Below are positions 15,583 through 23,067 of a DNA stretch of 64,000 nt, one piece after another. This DNA is from Alphaproteobacteria bacterium (GTDB taxonomy: Bacteria; Pseudomonadota; Alphaproteobacteria; UBA8366; Aestuariispiraceae). The notes below the pieces were generated by a model. It was given only the letters and a program-made list of their open reading frames with translations, did not search any database and was not told the origin of the DNA. The stretch spans positions 620,001 through 684,000 of the forward strand of contig JAWPMN010000001.1 in NCBI GenBank assembly GCA_033344895.1, written 5' to 3'. Made by a program: the position numbers and the translations under genes. Position 1 is the first letter of the stretch. Each line of letters starts with the position of its first letter.

Positions 15583-16154
15583 GTCAGCATCCTTCGCATG
15601 ACGGGACGGGTTTCAGACGGTCTTGCCACTTCCTTGTATCCGGCGCGGCGAAAGGATTCCGCCAATCCGGTCCAGGCATAAACGGCGGGATAATTCGGCA
15701 CAGCCGGGTCGACGGGATACCCCTCCACCGCCGGGCCGCCGCGACGACGCACGAACTCCGCCGCCCCTTCCAGCAATGTCACGGACAGGCCCTGTCGGCG
15801 GTGCGACTTCGCGATGGTCAGGCAGGACACCGACCAGACCGCCAGATCGTCCAGCGGCTTGAACAGGCGCGAGCGGTCCAGATAGGGATAGGCGGGCCGG
15901 GGCGCGATGGCGCACCAGCCGACCGCCCTGTCCCCGTCGAAGGCCAGAATGCCCGGTGCATCCTGGTCGAACAGCGCCTTCATCGCATCCCGGTTGGCCT
16001 CGCCCTTCCCGGCATCGAAGCTTTTGCGGTCCAGCCGCCACAGCATGCACCAGCAGCCGCCGGCCCCGCCCTTCTTCGGGCCCATCAGGTCGACGAAGGC
16101 CTCCCAGACATCGGGGCCCGCGTCGCACAGCGTGATGCGTCCCGGCTCAGGCAT
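15579..16154 (-). CDS. GNAT family N-acetyltransferase
   Basis: 191 residues from the ATG at 16154, which overlaps the end of the preceding gene by eight bases. The acetyl-CoA binding core reads SVSCLTIAKSHRRQGLSVTLLEGA, a motif A of the R/Q-x-x-G-x type with RRQG (landmark). The N-terminus has a Cys- and Trp-rich stretch GGCWCMLWRL, and YPVDPAVPNYPAVYAWTG near the C-terminus is typical of this uncharacterised GNAT subgroup. The acceptor substrate is unknown. It is translationally coupled on both sides, so it very likely works with the NIF3-like and PEP-mutase-like partners. Confidence 0.85.
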   Translation of the reverse strand: MPEPGRITLCDAGPDVWEAFVDLMGPKKGGAGGCWCMLWRLDRKSFDAGKGEANRDAMKALFDQDAPGILAFDGDRAVGWCAIAPRPAYPYLDRSRLFKPLDDLAVWSVSCLTIAKSHRRQGLSVTLLEGAAEFVRRRGGPAVEGYPVDPAVPNYPAVYAWTGLAESFRRAGYKEVARPSETRPVMRRMLT

Positions 16155-16599
16155 CGGCCTTCTTCCAGTCGCCCGTCGTATTCCACCAGCGGTACGGATT
16201 GGCACTGTCGTCCAGCCCCTTGGATCGGCTGACCAGGGTGTCGTGAACCTTGATGACCGGTTCCTGATAGCTGTGTACCTGAAACACCGTTTCCACCACC
16301 TGCTGCAGCAGCCCCGGATCGGGGGCCATTTCGAAGCCGACCTCAACGACGCCCGGGCGCTCCCGCACCGCGGTTTCCGGCCCGGCCGCCGCCCCGGGGA
16401 GCGGGCGATACCGTTCCGTTCCGGTTGCGGTCACATAGGCATTGTTATCATAGGGACCCTGCATCAGGGGCGTGACGGAGGTCACATGCGCCATGATTCT
16501 GTCCACATCTTCTGCCGGGGCCTGGATCGTGACGGTCCAGAAGTGCCGCATTTCGACGGAACGGGTCTCGAATGCCGCAAGGGTGGACCGGTCAGTCAT
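16147..16599 (-). CDS. Stand-alone NIF3/YqfO insert-domain protein (CutA-like fold)
   Basis: 150 residues from the ATG at 16599. The pattern TVTIQAPAEDVDRIMAHV, MQGPYDNNAYVTATGTERYRPLPGA, then RPGVVEVGFEM and a closing VHSYQEPVIKVHDTL (landmarks) matches the PII/CutA-like insert domain of NIF3/YqfO proteins. That domain is sometimes annotated as structural toxin RtxA, a misleading label. As a free domain its ligand is unknown; metal or nucleotide binding is plausible. It overlaps the flanking genes by eight bases on each side (16592-16599 and 16147-16154), showing tight coupling within the WYL-associated operon. Confidence 0.72.
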   Translation of the reverse strand: MTDRSTLAAFETRSVEMRHFWTVTIQAPAEDVDRIMAHVTSVTPLMQGPYDNNAYVTATGTERYRPLPGAAAGPETAVRERPGVVEVGFEMAPDPGLLQQVVETVFQVHSYQEPVIKVHDTLVSRSKGLDDSANPYRWWNTTGDWKKADA

Positions 16600-16774
16600 A
16601 ACGAACCCCCGGCTGAAGCAGCTCGAACCCGACGATTTCGAACTCGTAGAGTCCGCTGCCATCCGGCTTCTCGGCGCGCGCCGTCAGAGTCCCGTCCTCG
16701 GCATAGAATACCGCATGGGCGGTGTGCAGGGCGCGGTAGCAATGGGTGCCGTCCGGATACAGATACTTGATCAT
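16592..16774 (-). CDS. Small 60-residue protein, first gene of the WYL-controlled operon
   Basis: 60 residues starting MIKYLYPDGTHCYRA, with GAGGAA about eight bases upstream. The sequence alternates beta-strand and turn (HAVFYAEDGTLTARA, GLYEFEIVGFELL) and looks like a small compact beta protein. No family was recognised. It overlaps the NIF3-like gene by eight bases and lies directly downstream of the palindromic divergent promoter, so its expression is likely the first target of the WYL regulator. Confidence 0.65.
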   Translation of the reverse strand: MIKYLYPDGTHCYRALHTAHAVFYAEDGTLTARAEKPDGSGLYEFEIVGFELLQPGVRYD

Positions 16775-16833
16775 CGTCTCATTCCTCGATTGTGTCGGTC
16801 GATCGTCAGGGACCACGCCAGAATATCGGAACG

Positions 16834-16857
16834 CTGCTGACAACAGGTTGTCAGCAG
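16834..16857 (+). promoter_or_regulatory. 24-bp perfect palindromic operator between the WYL regulator and its divergent operon
   Basis: CTGCTGACAAC at 16834-16844 and its exact reverse complement at 16847-16857 flank a two-base centre AG. A plus-strand -10 TATAGT lies at 16864-16869 and a minus-strand TATTCT at 16820-16825, both placing their -35 regions at the centre of the palindrome. One bound regulator dimer could therefore control both directions. Confidence 0.75.
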
Positions 16858-16891
16858 TCGTGGTATAGTCTGCGCGGAAAGGAGAGGACGG

Positions 16892-17572
16892 TTGAGCAAA
16901 TCCGGACGTCTGTTCGAAATCATCCAGATTCTGCGCGCGGCGGACCGGCCGATGACCGGTCAGGCCATCGCCGACATGCTGGAGGTCGCCAAACGCACCG
17001 TCTATCGCGACATCGCCGCGCTTCAGGCCATGCGCGTTCCGATCGAAGGTGAGGCCGGGATCGGCTACATCATGCGGCCCGGCTACGACCTGCCGCCGCT
17101 GATGTTCGATGCAGAGGAAATCGAAGCGATCGTCGTCGGACTGGCCATGCTGGGCCGCACCCGGGACAGCGGTCTGCTGACAGCCGCCGACCGGGCCGGG
17201 CGCAAGATCGCTTCGGCCGTCCCGAACCACGCCGCCCCCCTGGCGGACCGGACGCTCTACGCCTCTAGCTGGAATACGATTCCGGACTCGGAAACCGACA
17301 CGCGGTTCTTTCGCGAGGCGTTGCGGGACGAGGATCGACTGCACATCGACTATACGGATGCCGAAGGGGCCGCCAGCACCCGCACAATCCTGCCCCTTGG
17401 CATGATCTATTACATCGATGCCGTCGTCCTGGCGGCCTGGTGCGAGTTGCGCAACGACTTCCGCCATTTCCGCATCGACCGGATTGCCAGGGCGGAGCGC
17501 CTCAATACCCCGTTCCGCGACCGTGCCGCCGCTCTGCGTCGACAATGGCGCGAAACGGCGAACCTGCCGTAG
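16892..17572 (+). CDS. YafY-type transcriptional regulator (DeoR-like HTH plus WYL domain)
   Basis: 226 residues with a TTG start at 16892 preceded by AAGGAGAGG. The N-terminal winged helix spans residues 4-60 (LFEIIQILRAADRPMTGQAIADML, then the recognition helix VAKRTVYRDIAALQ). It continues with GIGYIMRPGYDLPPLMF and a WYL domain around residues 130-200 (DRLHIDYTDAEG, PLGMIYYIDAVVLAAWCELR, FRHFRIDRI; landmarks). WYL domains sense small ligands or nucleic acid. It is divergent from the small protein/NIF3-like/GNAT/PEP-mutase operon and presumably binds the perfect palindrome between them. Confidence 0.9.
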   Translation: MSKSGRLFEIIQILRAADRPMTGQAIADMLEVAKRTVYRDIAALQAMRVPIEGEAGIGYIMRPGYDLPPLMFDAEEIEAIVVGLAMLGRTRDSGLLTAADRAGRKIASAVPNHAAPLADRTLYASSWNTIPDSETDTRFFREALRDEDRLHIDYTDAEGAASTRTILPLGMIYYIDAVVLAAWCELRNDFRHFRIDRIARAERLNTPFRDRAAALRRQWRETANLP

Positions 17573-17611
17573 ACATCGCCTCTATCCGGGCGCAACAGAG
17601 GCCCGTAGCCG

Positions 17612-19042
17612 TTACAGCAACGACTTCACGGCGCTGGAATAGACGACGGTCCCTTCGGCGGCAAAGGCCTCATGGTTTCGTTCGATATCCGGCAGGCGAT
17701 AGAGATAGTTGACCATCATGCCGCAGGATTGCTCGAACCCCTTTGTCGAGGTATCGCCCAGCCAGTTGATCCGCTCGACCTGGGCGCCGTTGTGCAGATG
17801 GAAGCGCGCAACCGGATCCAGCGGCAGCTTGCCCCGCTTTTCCTGAACCAGATAACGCGCGCAAAGCCGCATCAGCGGCTCCTTCAGCGCGGACGAAAGG
17901 GCCGCGTTGCTGCTCCAGTCCGACGCGATCAGTTTCGGTATCTGTCCCTTGGAAACGGTCGCGCCGACCGCTTCCTTCAACTTTTTCCGGTCATCCGCTG
18001 TCAGGATGTTCGGTTTCCCTTCGGCAATGGCGCCTTCCAGCCAGGCCCGGAAGCCCGGTATCGGCGACAGGGTGGAGAAGGTCTTCAGATTCGGCAGATC
18101 GCGGCGCAGATCCTCAACCACGCGCTTGATCAGGAAATTGCCGAAACTGATCCCGCGCAACCCCTTCTGCGTGTTCGAAATCGAATAGAAGATCGCCGTG
18201 TTCGCCGCCGCCGGGTCTTCTGTCGGCGCGGCTTCGTCCAGCAGGCTCTGAACATTTCCGGCGATGCCGTTGACCAGCGCCACTTCCACGAAGATCAGCG
18301 GCTCCTCTGGCATGCGCGGATGGAAGAAGGCATAGAGCCGCCGGTCGGATTCCAGCCGGTTGCGCAAGTCCTGCCAGGACCGGATTTCGTGCACCGCCTC
18401 ATATTCGATCAGCTTCTCCAGAAGGGACGCCGGGGATTTCCAGGATATCGTGCGCATCTCCAGAAAGCCGATATCGAACCAGCTGACCAATAGCCCCTGC
18501 AGATCCGCGTCGAGCGGCTTGAGCGACGGTTCCTCCTTCAGGAAGGAAAGGATGTCCGCGCGCATGTCGACCAGAAACTTGACCCCTTGCGGCAGAGCGT
18601 TGAACTGGGTCAGCAACGCCATGCGCGGCGCGGTCAGGGCCGACCGCATTTCCCGTTCAGCCTTGTGGCGCGCGGCTTCGTCCCCGGCCTCCTGCCAGTG
18701 GCGCATGGCTTCGGCGACCTGCTCGGACTTGGTGCCGAACTCCTCCGCCAGCAGCAGCAGAAAACGGCGCCGACCGTCCCGGCTGAGCGACAGATACGCC
18801 TGCCCCAGTGCCGCCGCGCGCTGGCGCGCGGAGACCTCGCCGCCCTTGCCTTCCAGGCAGGCGACCATCTGCTTGCGAACCGTCGACAGATCCCGGTCGT
18901 TCAGGTCGGGTTTCAGCGCGCTGACACGCTCGGTCCCGGCAAGGTCGTCCCACACCTCGCGCAGGCTGGCCAGCGTCCGCGCGAAGAAGCCGCTCTCTTC
19001 CTTCACGGCGATCGTTGTCGTCATGGTCGTTCGCTCCGTCAT
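17612..19042 (-). CDS. Malonyl-CoA decarboxylase
   Basis: 476 residues if started at the ATG 19042 (AAGGA upstream). ATGs at 19057 and 19024 are alternatives, the latter having GGAG nine bases upstream. The N-terminal helical domain is followed by the acetyltransferase-like catalytic domain containing the Ser of FSTLSPIPGF and the His of ARFHLHNGA, the known catalytic pair of the family. KGLRGISFGNFLIKRVVEDL is another family landmark. It converts malonyl-CoA to acetyl-CoA and CO2, allowing malonate use or protecting enzymes from malonyl-CoA. The divergent family III CoA-transferase could supply or accept the CoA moiety. No mitochondrial or peroxisomal signal applies here. Confidence 0.93.
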   Translation of the reverse strand: MTERTTMTTTIAVKEESGFFARTLASLREVWDDLAGTERVSALKPDLNDRDLSTVRKQMVACLEGKGGEVSARQRAAALGQAYLSLSRDGRRRFLLLLAEEFGTKSEQVAEAMRHWQEAGDEAARHKAEREMRSALTAPRMALLTQFNALPQGVKFLVDMRADILSFLKEEPSLKPLDADLQGLLVSWFDIGFLEMRTISWKSPASLLEKLIEYEAVHEIRSWQDLRNRLESDRRLYAFFHPRMPEEPLIFVEVALVNGIAGNVQSLLDEAAPTEDPAAANTAIFYSISNTQKGLRGISFGNFLIKRVVEDLRRDLPNLKTFSTLSPIPGFRAWLEGAIAEGKPNILTADDRKKLKEAVGATVSKGQIPKLIASDWSSNAALSSALKEPLMRLCARYLVQEKRGKLPLDPVARFHLHNGAQVERINWLGDTSTKGFEQSCGMMVNYLYRLPDIERNHEAFAAEGTVVYSSAVKSLL

Positions 19043-19177
19043 CGGTCCTTGTTCCACACCCTATTGATATGGCCTGGAAAAGCCGGCTCACAACCGGCAT
19101 GTTGCGGTGCAGTTCAGTTTGCCGCAGGTCAGTTTGCAGCAGCCATCCCGGTTCGTGAAGGTTCGAGTCCGCCCGCC

Positions 19178-20347
19178 ATGAATGAAAGTCCAGAATCCGC
19201 CGGTCCACTATCCGGTCTGACCGTCATCGACATGACCCGCGTCCTCGCCGGTCCCTATTGCACCATGCTGCTGCGGGACCTGGGCGCGCGCGTCATCAAG
19301 GTGGAGGTACCGGAAACCGGTGACGATTCCCGCAGCTTCGGGCCGTTCATCGAGGGGGTTTCGGCCTATTTCCTGAGCCTCAATCGAGGCAAGGAGTCGA
19401 TTGCGCTGAACCTGAAGAACGAGCGCGACCGCGCGATCTTCGACGCCCTGATCCGCCAATCGGACGTTCTGGTCGAAAACTACCGCGCCGGTGCGATGGA
19501 GCGACTGGGCTACGGCTGGGACGCGCTGCAGGCGGCCAATCCCCGGCTGATCTACGCCGCGATCTCCGGATTCGGGCAGACCGGCCCCTACAAGTCCCGC
19601 CCGGCCTACGACATGGTCGTACAGGGCATGGGCGGCATCATGTCGGTCACCGGTCAACCGGACGGCCCGCCGACCCGCGTCGGCACTTCGGTCGGCGACC
19701 TGACCGCGGGGCTGTTCGCCCTGTCCGCGATCAACGCGGCTCTTTATCAGCGGGAACGTACCGGCCTGGGCCGGATGATCGATATCTCAATGCTGGACTG
19801 TCAGGTCGCCATTCTGGAGAACGCGATCGCACGCTACGCCGTCACCGGCCAGGCGCCGGGACCACTGGGCGCACGGCACCCTTCGATCACCCCGTTCGAG
19901 GCCTATGCCACCCAGGACGGCCACATCATTATCGCGGCCGGCAATGACAAGCTGTTCCGCATCCTTGCCGCCGCGCTCGACCGGCCGGACCTGGCGAACG
20001 ACCCGCGTTTCCTCGCCAACGCCCAGCGCGCGGCCCATGTCGAGGAATTGAAGGCAGAGCTGGAACGGACCCTGACCACCGCCCCGACCGCGCACTGGCT
20101 TGCCGTGCTGGACGACGCGGGCGTGCCGAACGGTCCGATCAACAATGTCGCCCAGGCGCTGAACGATCCGCAGATCCGGGCGCGCAACATGGTGGTCGAA
20201 ATGCATGACCCGGACGGACCGAACCTGACCATGGCGGGGAACCCGATCAAGATGTCCGGAATTGCCGATCCCGACCGGCGGCCACCGGCCCCGAAGCTTG
20301 ATGCCGACCGTGCCCGTATCCTGGCCGAACTGGGCATCGAGGATTAG
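19178..20347 (+). CDS. Family III CoA-transferase (CaiB/BaiF type)
   Basis: 389 residues from the ATG at 19178. The start is typical of the family: GLTVIDMTRVLAGPYCTMLLRDLGA, then KVEVPETGDDSR, and the aspartate region SMLDCQVAILEN carrying the expected catalytic Asp that forms the acyl-CoA intermediate. ENYRAGAMERLGYGWDAL and GVPNGPINN are further landmarks. It moves CoA between carboxylic acids; the acid pair is not predictable. Divergence from malonyl-CoA decarboxylase suggests a dicarboxylate such as malonate, as inference only. No Shine-Dalgarno is obvious. DUF1491 follows after 2 bases. Confidence 0.88.
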   Translation: MNESPESAGPLSGLTVIDMTRVLAGPYCTMLLRDLGARVIKVEVPETGDDSRSFGPFIEGVSAYFLSLNRGKESIALNLKNERDRAIFDALIRQSDVLVENYRAGAMERLGYGWDALQAANPRLIYAAISGFGQTGPYKSRPAYDMVVQGMGGIMSVTGQPDGPPTRVGTSVGDLTAGLFALSAINAALYQRERTGLGRMIDISMLDCQVAILENAIARYAVTGQAPGPLGARHPSITPFEAYATQDGHIIIAAGNDKLFRILAAALDRPDLANDPRFLANAQRAAHVEELKAELERTLTTAPTAHWLAVLDDAGVPNGPINNVAQALNDPQIRARNMVVEMHDPDGPNLTMAGNPIKMSGIADPDRRPPAPKLDADRARILAELGIED

Positions 20348-20349
20348 TC

Positions 20350-20685
20350 ATGTACGATCCGCGGCTGCCGACAAATCTCTGGGTTCAAGCCGGGCTGGCC
20401 CTGTGTTCCGGGCGCGGCGTACCGGCCGTCGTCTCGCACAAGGGCGACCCCCATACCGGCATCGTCCTGGTTCGGATCGCGACGCTGGACGGCCGGGTGC
20501 GACTGCTGACCCAGCAACGCGATCTGAGCGGCGACCTGAAATGGATCGACGCCCTGCCGTCCGACGCCGTCCCCCTGGAATCGGACGCTGACGAGTATAT
20601 CCGGCGCGCCCGGTCGCGGGACCCGGACCTGTGGATCATCGAGGTCGAAGACCGGACCGGAACGAACCCTTTCGATTCCGACTAG
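20350..20685 (+). CDS. DUF1491 family protein
   Basis: 111 residues. It contains the family landmarks LWVQAGLALCSGRGVPAVVSHKGD, GIVLVRIATLDG and a C-terminal DPDLWIIEVEDR (landmarks), with an alternating beta pattern and no membrane segment. DUF1491 is a conserved alphaproteobacterial family of unknown function. It starts 2 bases after the CoA-transferase stop and is probably co-transcribed, though the pairing may be fortuitous since DUF1491 genes occur in many contexts. Confidence 0.82.
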   Translation: MYDPRLPTNLWVQAGLALCSGRGVPAVVSHKGDPHTGIVLVRIATLDGRVRLLTQQRDLSGDLKWIDALPSDAVPLESDADEYIRRARSRDPDLWIIEVEDRTGTNPFDSD

Positions 20686-20769
20686 GGGCATGCGTTCGGA
20701 TTGTTACGTTTTCGTGATTTTCCAGATCAATCATGTTAGCGTCCCCCTCGGGAGGGCACCTTAGGCGGG

Positions 20770-21276
20770 GTGCTAAAAAAAGGGATGAAGGTGTCCAGCT
20801 TCAGAAGCGGGGACGAAGACGCGCTGGTGTCCAAAGACGCGTCGTCCCTGATCAGGGCCGGGGCGGCCTATTGGATGGAAAAATGCGACGGGCGGCGGAT
20901 GCCGCACCGTCGGGATATCGATCCGATCGTTTTCCGGCGTCTGCTGGGCAATGTGGTCCTGCTGGACGTGCTGCGCGATCCCCTGGATTTCGTCGAACGG
21001 ATCACCGGGGAAACCGTCCAGTACCACAACCACCGCAGCTATATGGGCATTCCCTGGCGGGAACTGCCGGAACGCGGGCCGGACAGCAAGATTTTCCAGT
21101 TCTTCGAATCCGTGGTCGAAAGCCATCTGCCGCGTTTCGACAGCGTTCCCTATGTCGGTCCGCACAAGCATTTCCTGCGGGTCGAGGTCCTGGCCTGTCC
21201 GCTGGCCGACGATACCGGCAACGTCTACAAGATCCTGACCTATGTCGATTACCGTCCGAGGGAGGATTCGATCTGA
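20770..21276 (+). CDS. PAS-domain (PAS_5) protein
   Basis: 168 residues if the GTG at 20770 is used; the ATG at 20785 (MKVSSF) is an alternative. The pattern AAYWMEKCDGRRMPHRRDIDPIVFRRLLGNVVLLDV followed by FVERITGETVQYHNHRSYMG (landmarks YWMEKCDGRRMP, RDIDPIVF) matches PAS_5, a soluble single-domain sensor family common in Rhodospirillales. The ligand and partner are unknown. GCACC at 20756-20760 can pair with GGTGC at 20769-20773, placing the GTG in a hairpin. No effector domain is fused. Confidence 0.75.
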   Translation: MLKKGMKVSSFRSGDEDALVSKDASSLIRAGAAYWMEKCDGRRMPHRRDIDPIVFRRLLGNVVLLDVLRDPLDFVERITGETVQYHNHRSYMGIPWRELPERGPDSKIFQFFESVVESHLPRFDSVPYVGPHKHFLRVEVLACPLADDTGNVYKILTYVDYRPREDSI

Positions 21277-21280
21277 TCCC

Positions 21281-21297
21281 ATTACCCGCCAGGTAAT
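21281..21297 (+). promoter_or_regulatory. Operator-like inverted repeat upstream of the DUF1330 gene
   Basis: ATTACC at 21281-21286 and GGTAAT at 21292-21297 form a perfect inverted repeat around CGCCA, followed by CGACCC. Nearly the same arrangement recurs at 22554-22570 in front of the membrane protein gene and the XRE gene, so the two sites probably bind the same regulator. Confidence 0.65.
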
Positions 21298-21366
21298 CGA
21301 CCCGGCATGCCCAGACGGCCATAACCTCCTTGTCGTTCAACGCAACAGATTCAGGAGGACAGAGCC

Positions 21367-21690
21367 ATGCCGACACTCGCCATCGCCGCCATCACCGACG
21401 TCAATTTCGGGAACGGGATCGTCGACTATCTGCGGCGGATCGACGACACGATGGAACCGTTCGGCGGCCGGTATCTGGTCCATGGCGGCCCGAAGGCGGT
21501 GCTGGAAGGTGACTGGCCGGGCGATGTCGTCATCCTGGAATTTCCTGACCGGACCAGCGCCGAAGACTGGTACGCGTCGGACGCCTATCGGGCCATCCGA
21601 CCGCTGCGCACCGAAAACTCCAAAGGCGACGTGATTCTGATCGACACGGTCGCGCCGGGACACCGGGGACCGGACATCCTGCCGGCTTGA
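21367..21690 (+). CDS. DUF1330 family protein
   Basis: 107 residues, a ferredoxin-like alpha/beta fold family of unknown function. Landmarks are the conserved YLRRIDDTMEPFGGRYLVHGG, LEGDWPGDVVILEFPD and AEDWYASDAYRAIRPLR (shortened here as GGRYLVHGG and DVVILEFPD). DUF1330 proteins are often induced by stress or sit beside detoxification genes. GGAGGACAGAG lies before the ATG. An inverted repeat 70 bases upstream matches one beside the XRE regulator encoded downstream on the other strand, suggesting direct control by that regulator. Confidence 0.85.
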   Translation: MPTLAIAAITDVNFGNGIVDYLRRIDDTMEPFGGRYLVHGGPKAVLEGDWPGDVVILEFPDRTSAEDWYASDAYRAIRPLRTENSKGDVILIDTVAPGHRGPDILPA

Positions 21691-21714
21691 ATTCTGTCGG
21701 CCTGACCGGGGAGA

Positions 21715-22518
21715 TCAGACGCGGGGCTGCAGGCGGCTCCGCGTCTCCTCATCCGCCGGATAGAACGCCTCCAGGATCAGTTCCGACAATGTCACCTCCA
21801 CTGCGGTACCAAATACCGTCGTCGTGCTGAAGAAGGACAGCACGCCCCGGTCGGTCTGCAGCACCATTGGCACCAGCACCGAATTGTCCGCCACCTGCAC
21901 CGGGGGGACCGTATCAGCCGCGCTGGAACCATCGCGATACGCCTCGATCTCCGCGATCAGGTCCGCGATTCCTGCATCCCCGGACAGGTCGTGCTGACGG
22001 CGCAGGCGTTCTAGGATATGCGCGGTCCAGACCGGCAGATTGACGATGCGGGGCGCCAGACCCTCGGGATGCAGGCTGAGACGCAGGACGTTGACCGGGG
22101 GTTCCAGCAGATGCGCCGCGACCCCGCCCAACAGGGCCCCGACGGCATCATTTGCCGCGACCATGGTCCAGTGCCGATCAACCGCCAGCGCCGGATAGGG
22201 CATATGTCCTTCCAGGATCAGGTTGATGGCGGCCCGTGCCTCCGCCAGGTCCGGATCGTCCAGCGATCGTTCGGCATAGGCGGGCGCGAAACCGGCGGCC
22301 AGCAGCAATGCATTCTGTTCGCGCAGCGGGACATCAAGATGGTCGCAGAGCCTCAAGACCATGTCCCGGGAAGGTCGGGACCGCCCGCTTTCCACAAAGC
22401 TGAGATGACGCTGCGAGATCTCCGCCTCGACAGCAAGCTTGAGCTGACTCATCCGGCGTCGTTCGCGCCAGGTCTTCAGCAGGTCGCCGAAATTCGGCGC
22501 AAGGTGTCGTGTTCTCAT
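21715..22518 (-). CDS. XRE family regulator with MmyB-like ligand-binding domain
   Basis: 267 residues from the ATG at 22518. A start at 22554 is possible but would overlap the operator. The N-terminal Cro/C1-type HTH reads FGDLLKTWRERRRMSQLKLAVEAEISQRHLSFVESGRSRPS (landmarks RRRMSQLKLA and SFVESGRSRPS). The C-terminal half, with VNVLRLSLHPEGLAPRIVN and LPVWTAHILERLRRQ (landmarks), matches the MmyB-like domain that binds fatty-acid-type ligands. It lies between two target-like genes, DUF1330 and a small membrane protein, both preceded by the same inverted repeat; the second repeat also lies upstream of its own gene. Confidence 0.87.
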   Translation of the reverse strand: MRTRHLAPNFGDLLKTWRERRRMSQLKLAVEAEISQRHLSFVESGRSRPSRDMVLRLCDHLDVPLREQNALLLAAGFAPAYAERSLDDPDLAEARAAINLILEGHMPYPALAVDRHWTMVAANDAVGALLGGVAAHLLEPPVNVLRLSLHPEGLAPRIVNLPVWTAHILERLRRQHDLSGDAGIADLIAEIEAYRDGSSAADTVPPVQVADNSVLVPMVLQTDRGVLSFFSTTTVFGTAVEVTLSELILEAFYPADEETRSRLQPRV

Positions 22519-22553
22519 GGCGTCAGAATATCCCTGCCGCAAATCCGCATCCA

Positions 22554-22570
22554 ATAACCTGACAGGTAAT
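22554..22570 (+). promoter_or_regulatory. Second operator-like inverted repeat, between the XRE gene and the membrane protein gene
   Basis: ATAACC at 22554-22559, spacer TGACA, and GGTAAT at 22565-22570, followed by CGACCC. It has one mismatch in the left arm relative to the 21281 site, with the same five-base spacing and same flanking bases. It lies 36 bases before the XRE ATG and 80 bases before the divergent membrane protein gene. Confidence 0.65.
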
Positions 22571-22649
22571 CGACCCAGCTACGGATATCGATCACCTTTC
22601 GCGCACCGGCCGTCAATCAATGGCCTCACGACTGCGAAAGGAGAGTCTC

Positions 22650-23060
22650 ATGTCGTTCCTGAACCATCCCAGCCTGCTGCGCCGAACCCTGCTGGCGGAC
22701 GCCGTGACCTGTGCGATCATGGGGGTCGTCCTGGCCGGCGCCTCGGGCCCGGTCGCGACGATGACCGGATTGCCGCAGGCACTGATCCTCTGGGTCGGCA
22801 TCGTGTTGCTGCCCATCGCGGGCTACAACGCCTTCATCGGATCGCGCGCCGAAACCCCGATCTGGGCGGTCTGGCTCCTGATCCTCGGCAATGCCGGCTG
22901 GGTCATTGCCAGCGTTGCATTGCTGCTCGTACTGGACAGCCTGACGCCGATCGGGATCGCCTTCGTCGCCGTTCAGGCGGCCGGCGTTCTGATCCTGACC
23001 GAACTGGAAATCATCGGCGTCCGCCGCCTGTCCCGTCAGTCCGGAATCGCGGCGGCGTGA
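22650..23060 (+). CDS. Small integral membrane protein (about four membrane segments)
   Basis: 136 residues from the ATG at 22650, with AAAGGAGAG at good spacing. Four hydrophobic segments are visible: LLADAVTCAIMGVVLAGA, ALILWVGIVLLPIAGYNAF, AVWLLILGNAGWVIASVALLLVL and IGIAFVAVQAAGVLILTEL (landmarks). No family signature was recognised, though it is similar in layout to small DoxX-like or uncharacterised four-helix proteins. The upstream inverted repeat shared with the DUF1330 gene suggests control by the adjacent XRE/MmyB regulator. Confidence 0.78.
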   Translation: MSFLNHPSLLRRTLLADAVTCAIMGVVLAGASGPVATMTGLPQALILWVGIVLLPIAGYNAFIGSRAETPIWAVWLLILGNAGWVIASVALLLVLDSLTPIGIAFVAVQAAGVLILTELEIIGVRRLSRQSGIAAA

Positions 23061-23067
23061 CCCCGTG

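Noticed and set aside
19150-19165. GTTC spaced repeats resembling the alphaproteobacterial LexA box near 19152
   Set aside because: The two GTTC copies are six bases apart rather than the required seven and lie upstream of a CoA-transferase, not an SOS gene.
19150-19178. GGTTCGAGTCC resembling the T-arm of a tRNA followed by GCCCGCCA just before the CoA-transferase gene
   Set aside because: The T-stem pairs only three of five positions and no acceptor, D or anticodon arm is seen upstream, so it is not a tRNA or an integration scar that can be supported.
20756-20785. GCACC/GGTGC hairpin with an A-run near the PAS gene as a terminator or riboswitch
   Set aside because: The run follows as A residues on the plus strand and no T-run follows on the minus strand; the stem is five base pairs only.
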